NCBI GenBank assembly: GCA_041659285.1
Contig: JBAZYO010000008.1
Coordinates: forward strand, 124,001 to 188,000
Reading direction: 5' to 3'
Source: Vicinamibacterales bacterium
Lineage (GTDB): Bacteria; Acidobacteriota; Vicinamibacteria; Vicinamibacterales; UBA2999
DNA length: 64,000 nt
Shown in pieces: positions 33,687 to 42,585 of this stretch (positions are counted from its first letter, which is position 1; each line of letters begins with the position of its first letter). A model generated the notes under the pieces. The model was not told the DNA's origin. It made no database searches and worked only from the letters and a program-made list of their open reading frames with translations. A program made the translations under genes and the position numbers.

Positions 33687-34443
33687 TCCCGGCCCGTTCA
33701 CCGGCGAGGGTAACTGGACGTATCTGATTCCGGGTGACCGCGCGATCCTGATTGATGCCGGCGTTGGGGAGCAGGCGCATCTCGACGCCATTGCCGTGGC
33801 GGCTCCGGCGGGTCCGGCCGACGTCCTCGTGACGCACGCGCACAGTGATCACGCGGCCGGCGCGCCGGCCGTCCAGGCGCGATGGCCGTCGGCGCGTTTC
33901 TCCAAGTTTCCGTGGCCGGAGCGCGATCGCGACTTGCCGTGGCAGCCGCTGGTGGAAGGCGCCAGCGTGATCACCGGCGAGGGCCTGCTCGAGGTGCTGC
34001 ACACGCCCGGGCATTCACCGGACCACGTGGCGTTCTGGCACGCGCATTCGCGGACCTTGTTTGTCGGCGACCTGCTGGTGCTGGGCGGCACGGTGTTCAT
34101 CCCCGCGTCCGCGGGAGGCAACCTCGCCGACTACCTGGCGTCGCTCGAGCGGCTGCGGCAGTTGTCGCCGCTGCGGGCGTGGCCCGCGCACGGGCCGGTG
34201 ATCGAGGATCCGGTCTCGTTGATCACGCAGTACCTCGAGCATCGCCGACAGCGCGAGGAGCAGGTGCAGGCCGCGCTCGCCGCGGGGCTCGCGACCGTGG
34301 ACGCGATCACCGCGCGCATCTACGCCACCCTCGTCCCCGCGCTGGCCCCCATGGCGCGCGAGAGCGTGCTGGCGCATCTCATCAAGCTGGAAGGCGAGGG
34401 CAGGGCACGGCGCGATGATGCCCACTGGGCCAACCTGCCGTAG
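33658..34443 (+). CDS. Metallo-beta-lactamase-fold hydrolase (LACTB2/glyoxalase II-like)
   Basis: Start at ATG 33658 gives 261 residues. Metal motif THAHSDHAAG (HxHxDH), then LHTPGHSPDHVAF and LFVGDLLVLGG supply the other ligands, and a C-terminal helical domain with AWPAHGPVIEDP follows, as in the LACTB2-like branch. Members are hydrolases of thioesters, or nucleases; the substrate is not clear. It overlaps the MFS gene by 29 bp and closes the thyX run. Confidence 0.9.
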   Translation: MNPTLLHAGNPGPFTGEGNWTYLIPGDRAILIDAGVGEQAHLDAIAVAAPAGPADVLVTHAHSDHAAGAPAVQARWPSARFSKFPWPERDRDLPWQPLVEGASVITGEGLLEVLHTPGHSPDHVAFWHAHSRTLFVGDLLVLGGTVFIPASAGGNLADYLASLERLRQLSPLRAWPAHGPVIEDPVSLITQYLEHRRQREEQVQAALAAGLATVDAITARIYATLVPALAPMARESVLAHLIKLEGEGRARRDDAHWANLP

Positions 34444-34594
34444 CAGTTTCTTTACGCTCCTCGAGGACGTGAAGCGACGTCACCAACGCGACCTGGCGGC
34501 TGGGTTCGGCAGGGTGACGATGCCGGATGCGTAGAGTGACGTGACTAATCGGCGGGCAGCGAAGGCCCTGGAGGTGGGCGAACCATCTCGATGC

Positions 34595-34600
34595 TATCAT
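34595..34600 (+). promoter_or_regulatory. Candidate -10 (TATCAT) for the ModA-like gene
   Basis: TATCAT lies so that transcription would start near 34607, leaving an untranslated leader of about 80 nt that contains the fold at 34613-34677. Confidence 0.35.
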
Positions 34601-34612
34601 CCGCGCGAGCAG

Positions 34613-34677
34613 GGGGTTGCCGAGGGGCCAAGATCCAGACGCCGCATCCTTCGGCCTTCGCACTGTGCGGCAACCTC
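34613..34677 (+). promoter_or_regulatory. Possible structured 5' leader (two-stem RNA) of the ModA-like gene
   Basis: GGTTGCCG (34615-34622) is perfectly complementary to CGGCAACC (34668-34675), extendable by a G-U and a G-C pair. Within, GGCC-AAG (34626-34632) can pair with CTT-C-GGCC (34649-34656), with one bulge. The Shine-Dalgarno AGGAG (34678-34682) directly follows the outer stem. This could be a cis-regulatory RNA, but it matches no class known to me. Confidence 0.35.
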
Positions 34678-34689
34678 AGGAGTGTGCTC

Positions 34690-35484
34690 GTGTTCACAAG
34701 ACCGTTGATGGCTGCTGCAGTAGGCGCGCTGACTCTGACACTGCCTCACGTCTCAGCACGGGCGGCCGAAGTGAAGGTGCTCAGCGCGATCGGCATGCGC
34801 CAAGTGATGCTCGATTTGGGCCCCAAATTCGAACGTGCGACTGGCTACAAGTTGGCGATCGCCTTTGACAGTACGGGTTTGATGGCGAAGCGAGTCGCCT
34901 CCGGTGAGCAAGTCGATGTCGTGTTGATCAATCGGTCGGCCATCGGAATACTGGAAAAGGACGGTAAGGTGATTGCGAGTTCGGTCACGCCGATTGCAGC
35001 GTCCGTCGCGGCTGTGGCCGTTCGCAGGGGTGCAGCCAGGCCAGACATTTCCTCACCCGAGGCCTTTAGGCGCATGCTGCTTTCGGCCAAATCGGTCGCA
35101 CGGCCCTCTCCCTCGGTTGGAGGTTCGAGCGGAGATCACATCGCGAGGGTGCTGGAGCACCTCGGGATCTCCGACCAGGTGAACGCCAAGTCCGTCATCG
35201 TGATGACGGGCACCGCCAACCAGATTGCGGACTCGCCGGGCGAGGCTGTCACGAAAGGCAAGGCCGACGTTGCCCTGCACCAGCTTCAGGAACTCATGGT
35301 TGTGCCCGGCCTCGAGATTGTCGGCCCGTTTCCAGGCGAGCTCCAGGGGAGCTTTGCTTTTTCGGCGGCACTTGGCACCAACGCCAGGGAGGCGCAGGGC
35401 GGAAGAGCGTTGATCGAGTTCCTCCTGACGCCCGCCGCCCGGGGTGTGATCAAAGCGAAGGGAATGGAACCCATCACGCCGTGA
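34690..35484 (+). CDS. Periplasmic solute-binding protein, ModA-like
   Basis: Start GTG 34690 is chosen because AGGAG lies 7 nt before it and a Sec signal follows (LMAAAVGALTLTLPHVSARA). About 264 residues. The mature part begins VKVLSAIGMRQVMLDLGPKFERATGY, then IAFDSTGLMAKRVASGEQVDVV, as in ModA-type type II binding proteins (lobes with STG and D contacts). No ABC permease or ATPase is next to it, so it is an orphan, perhaps a sensor or with partners elsewhere. Ligand (molybdate or an organic anion) is unknown. Confidence 0.78.
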   Translation: MFTRPLMAAAVGALTLTLPHVSARAAEVKVLSAIGMRQVMLDLGPKFERATGYKLAIAFDSTGLMAKRVASGEQVDVVLINRSAIGILEKDGKVIASSVTPIAASVAAVAVRRGAARPDISSPEAFRRMLLSAKSVARPSPSVGGSSGDHIARVLEHLGISDQVNAKSVIVMTGTANQIADSPGEAVTKGKADVALHQLQELMVVPGLEIVGPFPGELQGSFAFSAALGTNAREAQGGRALIEFLLTPAARGVIKAKGMEPITP

Positions 35485-35574
35485 TTCCTGGTCCGCCATA
35501 TTCGAGTCTCAACGAAAGCTGAGCGGCCGGCAAGATTAGGTAACAGTTCAGTCAGGGGACATAGGCATCAGGAG

Positions 35575-35580
35575 TAGTAT
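35575..35580 (+). promoter_or_regulatory. Candidate -10 (TAGTAT) upstream of the DHFR-like gene
   Basis: TAGTAT is 6 nt before an ATG (35587) that opens a 19-codon ORF ending at 35646, overlapping the start of the DHFR-like gene in another frame. This might be a leaderless leader peptide, or the ATG may be unused and 35622 reached within a 5' leader. Confidence 0.3.
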
Positions 35581-35621
35581 CGGCCCATGCCACACCGCAT
35601 CACTGGCGAGCGGACGAAACG

Positions 35622-36215
35622 ATGGCACACCCTGATTCTCACGTAACGATCCACATGGCGGCGAGCCTCGATGGCTTCATCGCGCGAAAGGACGGGCGCG
35701 TCGACTGGCTCGAAACCTCAGACGAATTCGCAGGCGGGAACACCATGGACCCAGGATTCGTCGAGGCGTTCCTCAAGACGATCGACTGCTACGTCATGGG
35801 GTCGCGAACCTATGAGACCGCGCTTGGTTTTGAAGCCCAGGGGTTGGGGTGGTCGTACGGCGACAAACCCACTTTCGTCCTCACTAGTCGCGAACTGCCG
35901 CGGACCCGGGATACCGTCGAGTTCCACTCAGGCGATCTCGCGCAGTTCGTGAATGGGCGCCTGCGGCCCACCTTCCGTACCATCTGGTTCGTTGGAGGCG
36001 GGGTGGTCTCCGCCGAATGCCTGCGTCTCGGGCTAGCCGACGAAGTTCGCTATTCGATCCTGCCGATCTTGATTGGTGACGGGATCCCGTTCTTCGAGAA
36101 GTTCGACACCGACATCGCCCTCCATCTGGCGGAGGTCACCGCCTACAAGAGCGGCATGGTGGAGCTTCGTTACGATGTGCGAAGACATGACGGCGAGTCA
36201 CGGAACGCCCCCTGA
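35622..36215 (+). CDS. Dihydrofolate reductase/RibD C-terminal-like protein
   Basis: Protein of 197 residues with the family layout: TIHMAASLDGFIARKDG at the N-terminus, DCYVMGSRTYETALG, PTFVLTSRELPRT and the nucleotide-binding TIWFVGGGVVSAECLRLGLA, then DEVRYSILPILIGDGIPFF. Such YyaP/YwjB-type proteins share the DHFR/RibD fold and probably bind NADPH; the substrate is unknown. There is no clear Shine-Dalgarno sequence before ATG 35622. Codon use is less GC-extreme than in neighbours. Confidence 0.86.
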   Translation: MAHPDSHVTIHMAASLDGFIARKDGRVDWLETSDEFAGGNTMDPGFVEAFLKTIDCYVMGSRTYETALGFEAQGLGWSYGDKPTFVLTSRELPRTRDTVEFHSGDLAQFVNGRLRPTFRTIWFVGGGVVSAECLRLGLADEVRYSILPILIGDGIPFFEKFDTDIALHLAEVTAYKSGMVELRYDVRRHDGESRNAP

Positions 36216-36330
36216 CAACAGCATGCTTCGAGCGGAAGAACCAGGCGATTCGCCTGGCGGAGTAGACTGTGAGAAGTCGGCCAGCTCCGTCGTTCGGCAA
36301 CCGCTCGACCTGCAATTGGGAGTCGTCGCC

Positions 36331-37191
36331 ATGAGAACGAAACCGCCCGTGATCGGCGTCGTGATTGCCCTCAGCCTGTTGACGGCTGTTTCCACGGGTG
36401 TTCTCGCCCAACAACCCACCATTCCTGAGTACGTGGCCGAGCTGACGGGGGCATTCGGCGAGGGCATACTCGCCCCCACGCCCGTGCTCGACGCGCCCTT
36501 CTCGGCAGAGGCCGAGACGGTGTGGCAGCCGCGGGTCGACAGCGGGAAGCCCAAACAGCGTGCCACCGCCCGTTATTACCGCGATCGCGAGGGTCGCGTC
36601 CGGGTGGAACAGATGTTCGTTGGCGTCGCGAGTGATCAGAGTCCGCAACGAGTCATCGTGTTGCCAGACCGGCAGAGCCTGCCGGTGTATCTGCTGGATC
36701 CTGCCGCACGAACGGCAAGCAAGATCCCGCGGGGGCATGCCTTGATGACCGTCGGCGGCGCCAACAGCCTGGTGATGCCCTTTGCAATGAATCGCTTCAT
36801 CGACTTTCCCCTGCCTCAGCGACTCCACTGGCATTCCCAGGTGGCGATCGAGCAGGAACCGCTCGGGCAGCGGGCGATGGCCGGGGTCCAAGTTGCGGGA
36901 ACGCGCTTCGCAGCGACGTGGCCGTTCGGCCCGGCGGCCCGCGTAATCCAGACGACGGAGGAACGGTGGGCCTCACCGGAGCTGAAGCTGGTGGTGTATG
37001 ACCGGGTTGAGGACTCCGAAATCGGCAGCGTCGAGTACCGCCTGACCAGGATCACCCGCGTCGAGCCGACGCCAGCACTCTTCGAGGTGCCCGCGAACTA
37101 CGAAGTGAACGACGTGATTCAACCGGCGTTGTGGGGTAACCCGTATCTGCCGGAGACGTGGCCCGCCGGGCGTGGCCCGGGCCGGCGGTAG
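36331..37191 (+). CDS. Secreted protein of unknown function
   Basis: Start ATG 36331 follows GGGAG by 8 nt and yields a signal peptide (VIGVVIALSLLTAVSTGVLAQ). 286 residues; the mature part is beta-rich with an AETVWQPRVDSGKPKQRATA region, VEQMFVG, and ELKLVVYDRVEDSEIGSVEY near the C-terminus, ending in FEVPANYEVND. Such layouts (a repeated 'value changed to percent' style of strands) occur in unannotated secreted Acidobacteriota proteins. No function assigned. The stop directly precedes the FNT gene. Confidence 0.68.
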   Translation: MRTKPPVIGVVIALSLLTAVSTGVLAQQPTIPEYVAELTGAFGEGILAPTPVLDAPFSAEAETVWQPRVDSGKPKQRATARYYRDREGRVRVEQMFVGVASDQSPQRVIVLPDRQSLPVYLLDPAARTASKIPRGHALMTVGGANSLVMPFAMNRFIDFPLPQRLHWHSQVAIEQEPLGQRAMAGVQVAGTRFAATWPFGPAARVIQTTEERWASPELKLVVYDRVEDSEIGSVEYRLTRITRVEPTPALFEVPANYEVNDVIQPALWGNPYLPETWPAGRGPGRR

Positions 37192-37206
37192 GTGATCGCT
37201 ACTGCA

Positions 37207-38025
37207 ATGGACAAGTCAGCGAACGAGACTGACGCGCATCCGCCACGCGAGATCGCCCGCATGGTCGAGCGCCTCGGCGTGGCGAAGGCGCAGACCGATG
37301 CCGTCACGCTGGTCGTGCTGGCCACGCTCGCCGGCGCGTTCATCTCGCTCGGCGCCCTTTTCTTCACCGTGGTGGTCACGGGGTCGAACCTTGGCTTCGG
37401 TGTCACCCGGTTACTGGGCGGTGTGAGCTTCTCCCTCGGACTGATTCTTGTCGTGGTCGCCGGCGCCGAGCTGTTCACCGGGAACAATCTTCTGGCGATG
37501 GCCTGGGCCAGTGGCCTGATTGGCACCAGAGACGTCGTGCGGAACTGGCTGCTGGTCTACCTTGGCAACGTGATCGGTTGCCTGGGGACGGTCCTGTTCG
37601 TCGTCTGGGCCGGCACCGGCAGCCTCGGCGGCGGCGCCGTCGCCGAAATGGCCATCCAGATCGCTCGCACGAAGGCAGACCTCTCGCTCGGCGAGGCCTT
37701 CGCGCGCGGGCTCCTGTGTAATGCCCTCGTCTGCCTGGCGGTGTGGCTCGCCATGGGCGGGCGCAGCGTGGCCGACAAGATTCTGGCGATCCTCCTCCCC
37801 ATAACCGCCTTCGTCGCGATTGGCCTCGAGCATTCGATCGCCAACTGGTTCTTTCTGCCCTTCGGCCTGGCGCTGGACACGCAAGGCGCGGTGTCGGTGG
37901 CGGGCGCCGCCAGGAACCTCGCCGTCGTGAGCGTGGGCAACCTTATTGGTGGAACCCTGCTGGTCGCCGGTGTCTACTGGGTCGCGTACTTGCGAGGCGG
38001 GCGCAAGCAGGAAGGCCGAACGTGA
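37207..38025 (+). CDS. Formate/nitrite transporter (FNT) family channel
   Basis: Protein of 272 residues from ATG 37207; GTG 37192 would add five. Six membrane spans with FNT signatures: SLGALFFTVVV, VAGAELFTGNNLLAM (FTxxN), GNVIGCLGTVLF and AVVSVGNLIGGTLLVAGVYW. FNT channels move formate, nitrite, hydrosulphide or lactate as the acid. The precise ion cannot be told. The gene follows an unknown secreted protein and precedes the hybrid kinase by 40 bp. Confidence 0.92.
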   Translation: MDKSANETDAHPPREIARMVERLGVAKAQTDAVTLVVLATLAGAFISLGALFFTVVVTGSNLGFGVTRLLGGVSFSLGLILVVVAGAELFTGNNLLAMAWASGLIGTRDVVRNWLLVYLGNVIGCLGTVLFVVWAGTGSLGGGAVAEMAIQIARTKADLSLGEAFARGLLCNALVCLAVWLAMGGRSVADKILAILLPITAFVAIGLEHSIANWFFLPFGLALDTQGAVSVAGAARNLAVVSVGNLIGGTLLVAGVYWVAYLRGGRKQEGRT

Positions 38026-38050
38026 TCGCCGGACGTTCTGGGCGGAACGA

Positions 38051-38056
38051 TATACT
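38051..38056 (+). promoter_or_regulatory. Candidate -10 (TATACT) before the hybrid kinase
   Basis: TATACT ends 9 nt before ATG 38066; no Shine-Dalgarno sequence is visible, so the mRNA is likely to have no or only a tiny leader. Confidence 0.45.
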
Positions 38057-38065
38057 GTCATCGCA

Positions 38066-40300
38066 ATGATTCGCACGGTGGGCCTCGCGGGGGCGGGCTT
38101 CATCCTCGTCTATATCGTCCTGTCGGTCGTGACCGGCCAAAGCGTCGTGGCACTCGGCGATCTGGCCCAGCTCGTTCCACCACTCGCGTACGCCGGCCTG
38201 ACCCTCGCGCTTGCCCAACGGTGCCGCGGGCAGGTCCGCATCTTCTGGAACCTGAACGCCGCCCACGCTGTGATCTGGGCCATCGGCCAGGCGGTGTGGA
38301 CCTACCACGACCTCTTCGGCGGCGGCGTGCCGGTGATCTCGCCGACCGACCCGATCTTCTTCGTGTCCAGCCTTCCGCTGGCGGCCGCCCTTTACGGCCG
38401 GCCCGAGCGTGACCGTCCCCGCTGGTTGTTCGACATCGTCCTGCTCGACCTGGTCCTGATCGCGCTGTTCTCGGCGTTCGTCTACATCTACTTCGTGGTG
38501 TCGATCGCGATTACCGACGGCAACCAGGAGCTGTACCGCACCAACCTCACGCAACTGCTGAACGCGCGCAACCTGCTGCTGGCCCTGTGGGGCATCTGGG
38601 TGTGGCGGACGGCGGCCACGCCCGCGTGGCGGCGCATGCTCGGCGTTTACGCGACGGGGCTGGCGGTGACGTTCTTCGGCGGGCTGATTTACGACATGTT
38701 GGACCTGACCGGCGTCTACCTCGCCGGCGCGTTGTGGGACGTCTCGTTCATGCTGCCCTATGCCGTGCTGGCCGTGGCTGCGGCGGTGGCCTACGACGAG
38801 AAGTTGTTCGAGCCAGAGGAAGAAGCGCCGCCCCTCGCCCGCCTGCCGGTCGTGTCGCTGATCGCCATCACGCTGCTGGTCGCCATTCCGGCGATCGACG
38901 AGATCGCGCGCCGGCTCACGAACGTGTCGCCGGCGACGGAAACGCTGCGGACCCGCCTCGCCCTGGCCATGCTGATCCCCTTCGGCATTGTCGTGGTGGT
39001 GCGCGAGTTTCTGTCGCGTCGCGCGCTGCTCCGGGCCGGGCAGGAGCTGGTGTCAACCCGCGAGCAACTGGTGCAGAAGGAGAAGCTGGCCGCCGTGGGG
39101 CAGCTGGTGTCCGGTGTCGCCCACGAGCTGAACAACCCGCTGCAGGGTGTGCTCGGCTACGCCGAGCTGATGCTCGCGGCCCGGCCGGCGTCGGCCGATA
39201 CCGAGGAACTGCGCGCCATCCGCGACAATGCCAACCGCGCCGCCGGCATTGTCCGCAACCTGCTGACGTTCGCGGGCCGGACCGCGTCGGCGCGCGGCTG
39301 GCAGCAGATCAACCGCATTGTCCGTGATGCGGTGGCCGTTCGCGAGCCGCACCTGCAGGCATCCGGCATCGACCTGCGGCTCGAGGCGGCGGACCGGTTG
39401 CCGCTGGTCTACGTCGATCACGCGCGGCTCGAAGACGTGCTCGTCAACCTGATCCAGAATGCCGAGGCCGCCATTGCCACGCGGCGGGAAGGCAAGACGC
39501 GGCCGTCCACCGTGCCGGCGCGGGCCCGCGGCGAGATTGTCATCACCACGAAGTGGCAGGGCAATCCGGACCGCATCCTCGTCGAAGTGGCCGACAACGG
39601 CAGCGGCCTGCGCGAAGAAGACGTGTCGCGGGTCTTCGATCCCTTCTTCACCACCCGCGAGGTCGGCCAGGGCACCGGACTCGGCCTGTCGGTCTGCTAC
39701 GGCATTATCCGCGAGCACGGCGGCCAGATCACGGCCCGCAACGCCGACGTCGGCGGCGCGGTGTTCACGGTCGAACTGCCGGTGATGGCGGAGTCGCTGG
39801 CCTCGGCGACGGCCGCCGCTTCACTGCCGGTCATGGCGCCGCGGCCGGTGATCCCGACGCCGTCGTATGCGATGGTCCAGCCCGTGGACGACGGCCTCGA
39901 CCGCACGCCGCGGCGCCGCAAGGCGCTGGTGGTGGATGACGAGGAATCCAATGCCGCGCTGGTCCGCCGCGTGCTGGCCGGCGCCGGCTACGACGTCGAG
40001 AGCACCACGCTGTCGCGGCGGGCCCTCGTCATGATCGAGCGGACGGCCTACGATGCCGTGATTGCCGACGTGAAGATGCCCGAACTCAGCGGCCAGGAGC
40101 TCTACGGACGGGTCTGCCAGATCCGGCCGGAAATGGCCCGGCGGTTCATCTTCATCACCGGTGACATCGACGGCGAAGACACCCGCGAGTTTCTCGACCA
40201 GTCGCGCTGCAGCTATTTCATGAAACCCTTCAACCTCGAGCGGCTCACCGCCGCCGTGGACATGCTGACGGGCACGCGTGCTCCGGATACGATCGGATAA
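38066..40300 (+). CDS. Membrane hybrid histidine kinase with C-terminal receiver
   Basis: Protein of 744 residues from ATG 38066. Residues about 1-310 contain around seven to eight hydrophobic spans forming an input domain of unknown ligand. The kinase follows: phosphoacceptor His at about 352 in VAHELNNPLQGVLGYAELM, ATP-binding N box NLIQNAEAAI, G1 VADNGSGL, G2 GQGTGLGLSV. Residues about 620-735 are a receiver: VVDDEESN, phosphoacceptor Asp at about 667 in VIADVKMPE, and KPF. No separate response regulator is adjacent. It likely senses a membrane signal and passes phosphate by phosphorelay. Confidence 0.92.
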   Translation: MIRTVGLAGAGFILVYIVLSVVTGQSVVALGDLAQLVPPLAYAGLTLALAQRCRGQVRIFWNLNAAHAVIWAIGQAVWTYHDLFGGGVPVISPTDPIFFVSSLPLAAALYGRPERDRPRWLFDIVLLDLVLIALFSAFVYIYFVVSIAITDGNQELYRTNLTQLLNARNLLLALWGIWVWRTAATPAWRRMLGVYATGLAVTFFGGLIYDMLDLTGVYLAGALWDVSFMLPYAVLAVAAAVAYDEKLFEPEEEAPPLARLPVVSLIAITLLVAIPAIDEIARRLTNVSPATETLRTRLALAMLIPFGIVVVVREFLSRRALLRAGQELVSTREQLVQKEKLAAVGQLVSGVAHELNNPLQGVLGYAELMLAARPASADTEELRAIRDNANRAAGIVRNLLTFAGRTASARGWQQINRIVRDAVAVREPHLQASGIDLRLEAADRLPLVYVDHARLEDVLVNLIQNAEAAIATRREGKTRPSTVPARARGEIVITTKWQGNPDRILVEVADNGSGLREEDVSRVFDPFFTTREVGQGTGLGLSVCYGIIREHGGQITARNADVGGAVFTVELPVMAESLASATAAASLPVMAPRPVIPTPSYAMVQPVDDGLDRTPRRRKALVVDDEESNAALVRRVLAGAGYDVESTTLSRRALVMIERTAYDAVIADVKMPELSGQELYGRVCQIRPEMARRFIFITGDIDGEDTREFLDQSRCSYFMKPFNLERLTAAVDMLTGTRAPDTIG

Positions 40301-40312
40301 GACGGATAAGCC

Positions 40313-41686
40313 ATGGACAAGATTGTCGACTTCATCAACGTGAACCGCGACCGCCACATCGACGAGATGAAGCGGTACCTCGCCATCCCGAGCATCAGCG
40401 CGCTCCCCGAGCACAAGGGCGACGTCCGCGCCTGCGCCGAGTGGACCGCCGACGAGATGCGGCGGATCGGCCTCCACAACGTCCGCCTCGAGGAGACCCC
40501 CGGCCATCCGTGCGTCTACGGCGAGTGGCTCGGCGCCCCCGGCGCGCCCACCATCCTGTTCTACGGCCACTACGACGTGCAGCCGGTGGACCCGGTCAAC
40601 TTGTGGACGTCGCCGCCCTTCGAGGCCACCATCCGCGACGGCGAGATCTACGCCCGCGGCGCCGCCGACGACAAGGGGCAGGTCTTCATGCACTTCAAGG
40701 CCGTCGAAGCGCACTTGAAGCAGCACGGCAGCCTCCCCGTGAACATGAAGTTCCTGATCGAGGGCGAAGAGGAAGTCGGCAGCGCCAACCTCGACAACTT
40801 CATCCGCGCGCACAAGGACCTGCTGAAGGCCGACGTCGTGGTGATCTCCGATTCGCCGATGTTCGACCGTGGCATCCCGTCGATTTGCTACGGCCTGCGC
40901 GGCCTGACCTACTTCCAGATCGACCTGCGCGGCAGCAAGTCGGACCTGCACTCCGGGTCGTTCGGCGGCGCCGTCGCCAACCCCGCCATGGTGCTGGCGC
41001 AAATGCTCGCGCAGATGAAAGACAAGGGCGGGCGCGTCAAGATCGACGGCTTCTACGACGACGTCGTGGCGCTGCGCGACGAGGAGCGCGCCGAGTGGGC
41101 GCGCTTGCCGTTCAACGAGAAGAAATACAGGCAGGAGCTGGGCGCGCCGAAGCTGTTCGGCGAAACCGGCTACACCACCCTCGAGCGCACGTGGGCGCGG
41201 CCGACCTTCGAGGTGAACGGCCTGCTCTCCGGCTTCACCGGCGAGGGCGCCAAGACCGTGCTCCCGGCCGTGGCCATGGCCAAGGTCAGCATGCGCCTCG
41301 TGCCCAACCAGGACCCGCAGAAGATCGGCGACCTCTTCGAGGAATACGTGAAGAAGGTCGCGCCGAAGACCGTGGAGTTGAAGATCACGCGCATGCACGG
41401 CGGCAAGCCGTGGATGACCGCGTTCGACAACCCGTTCGTGCAGGCCGCCGGCCGCGCCATCGAGCAGGGCTTCGGCCAGCGCCCGGTGTTCAACCGCGAA
41501 GGCGGCTCCATCCCGGTGGTGTCAACCTTCCAGGAGGAGCTCGGCGTGCCGTGCGTGCTGTTCGGGGTCGGCTTGCCCGACGAGAACGCCCACGCCCCCA
41601 ACGAGAAGCTCGACCTCGGGAACTTCCACAGCGGCGTGATCGCGTCGGCGTACCTCTACAAGGAGATCGGCGCCCTCAAGCTCTAG
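40313..41686 (+). CDS. M20 family metallopeptidase (carnosinase-like dipeptidase)
   Basis: Protein of 457 residues with the M20 metal-site motifs: FYGHYDVQPVDP (His and Asp), GAADDKGQ (bridging Asp), IEGEEEVGS (general-base Glu and metal Glu), and DLHSGSFGG with the dimerisation domain, then a C-terminal His in LGNFHSGV. It resembles Xaa-His or non-specific dipeptidases of the CNDP branch, with cytoplasmic location as no signal peptide is present. It starts 12 bp after the kinase gene. Its 3' end overlaps the convergent SirB1 gene by 4 bp. Confidence 0.94.
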   Translation: MDKIVDFINVNRDRHIDEMKRYLAIPSISALPEHKGDVRACAEWTADEMRRIGLHNVRLEETPGHPCVYGEWLGAPGAPTILFYGHYDVQPVDPVNLWTSPPFEATIRDGEIYARGAADDKGQVFMHFKAVEAHLKQHGSLPVNMKFLIEGEEEVGSANLDNFIRAHKDLLKADVVVISDSPMFDRGIPSICYGLRGLTYFQIDLRGSKSDLHSGSFGGAVANPAMVLAQMLAQMKDKGGRVKIDGFYDDVVALRDEERAEWARLPFNEKKYRQELGAPKLFGETGYTTLERTWARPTFEVNGLLSGFTGEGAKTVLPAVAMAKVSMRLVPNQDPQKIGDLFEEYVKKVAPKTVELKITRMHGGKPWMTAFDNPFVQAAGRAIEQGFGQRPVFNREGGSIPVVSTFQEELGVPCVLFGVGLPDENAHAPNEKLDLGNFHSGVIASAYLYKEIGALKL

Positions 41687-42585
41687 TTGAGTTGCGCGAC
41701 CCGGCGGCGGAGCGTCTTGACGTGCTCCCAGACCTGCTCGGTCTCCTTGCGCTCGTCGTCATCGTCCTGCTCGGCCAGGCGCGCCAGCTTGAGGTACTCC
41801 TCGAAGTCCCTGAGCGCGTGCGAGAAGTCGTTCATGTTGTAGGCGAGCAGGCCGCGGTCCTTGAGGTCGATGAGTGACGACGGCTGCAGGGCGAGCAGCA
41901 CGTCGGTGGTGGCCCGCGCCTGCGGGAACGAGTGCATCTTCACGTAGAGCCGCTTCAGGTTGTTCAGCATCCGGATCAGCACCTGCCGCCGGGTGGCGCG
42001 CGCCAGCAGCGACGGCTCGAACGCCGAGCCTTCGCCGGCGCGGCTGAGCAACTGCCGGCAATCGGCCTCGTCCAGGATGGCGCCGCCGTGGAACGGATCG
42101 ACGATCAGCCCTGCATGCGGGTCGCCCTTGTGATGGTCCGGCATCACGCGAACCAGGAAATGGCCCGGGAAGTTCACGCCCTCGGCGCGCAGGCCGGCGC
42201 GCCTGGCCACCTCGATGTAGATCAGGGCCATCGTGATCGGGATGCCCTTCTTCCGATCCATCACCTCGTTCAGGCAGCTGTTGCGCGGATCGTCGTATTG
42301 CTCGCGGTTGCCGGTGAACCCGAGCTCCCCGAAGACGTAGCGGTTCACGGCATCAATGCGGGCGGCAATCGGCGCGTCATGCCCCGGGTCCTTCGCCACG
42401 AAATGGAAGGCCGCGTCGCCCATCTGGTCCAGCCGATCCAGATACGGCCTGGGGTCCAACCGCGGATACTCGATGCGCGCCACGAGGAGGGCGGGCCCGG
42501 CCAGGTCGGGGCCCGGCTGGTCGGCGGCGTCGGCGATCAGGTCCGCCAGCGTCTTGGCGAGGGGCTCAGTCGGCACAGAGGGCAT
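41683..42585 (-). CDS. SirB1 family protein (transglutaminase-like plus TPR-like region)
   Basis: Protein of 300 residues. The transglutaminase-like SirB1 signature is at about residues 100-145: NSCLNEVMDRKKG with the putative Cys, IPITMALIYIEVARRAGL and GVNFPGHFLVR with the His. The C-terminal third (RMLNNLKRLYVKM, LLALQPSSLIDLKDRGLL, ALRDFEEYLKLA) is helical, TPR-like, as in this family. The biochemical role of SirB1 proteins is not settled. It overlaps the HAD gene by 20 bp. Confidence 0.86.
   Translation of the reverse strand: MPSVPTEPLAKTLADLIADAADQPGPDLAGPALLVARIEYPRLDPRPYLDRLDQMGDAAFHFVAKDPGHDAPIAARIDAVNRYVFGELGFTGNREQYDDPRNSCLNEVMDRKKGIPITMALIYIEVARRAGLRAEGVNFPGHFLVRVMPDHHKGDPHAGLIVDPFHGGAILDEADCRQLLSRAGEGSAFEPSLLARATRRQVLIRMLNNLKRLYVKMHSFPQARATTDVLLALQPSSLIDLKDRGLLAYNMNDFSHALRDFEEYLKLARLAEQDDDDERKETEQVWEHVKTLRRRVAQLN

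Noticed and set aside
34684..34686. GTG 34684 as start of the ModA-like gene
   Set aside because: It lies one base after the Shine-Dalgarno sequence; GTG 34690 has proper spacing.
39821..41398. A 525-codon minus-strand frame over the kinase end and M20 peptidase
   Set aside because: Antisense shadow; no recognisable motif and it overlaps two well-supported genes.
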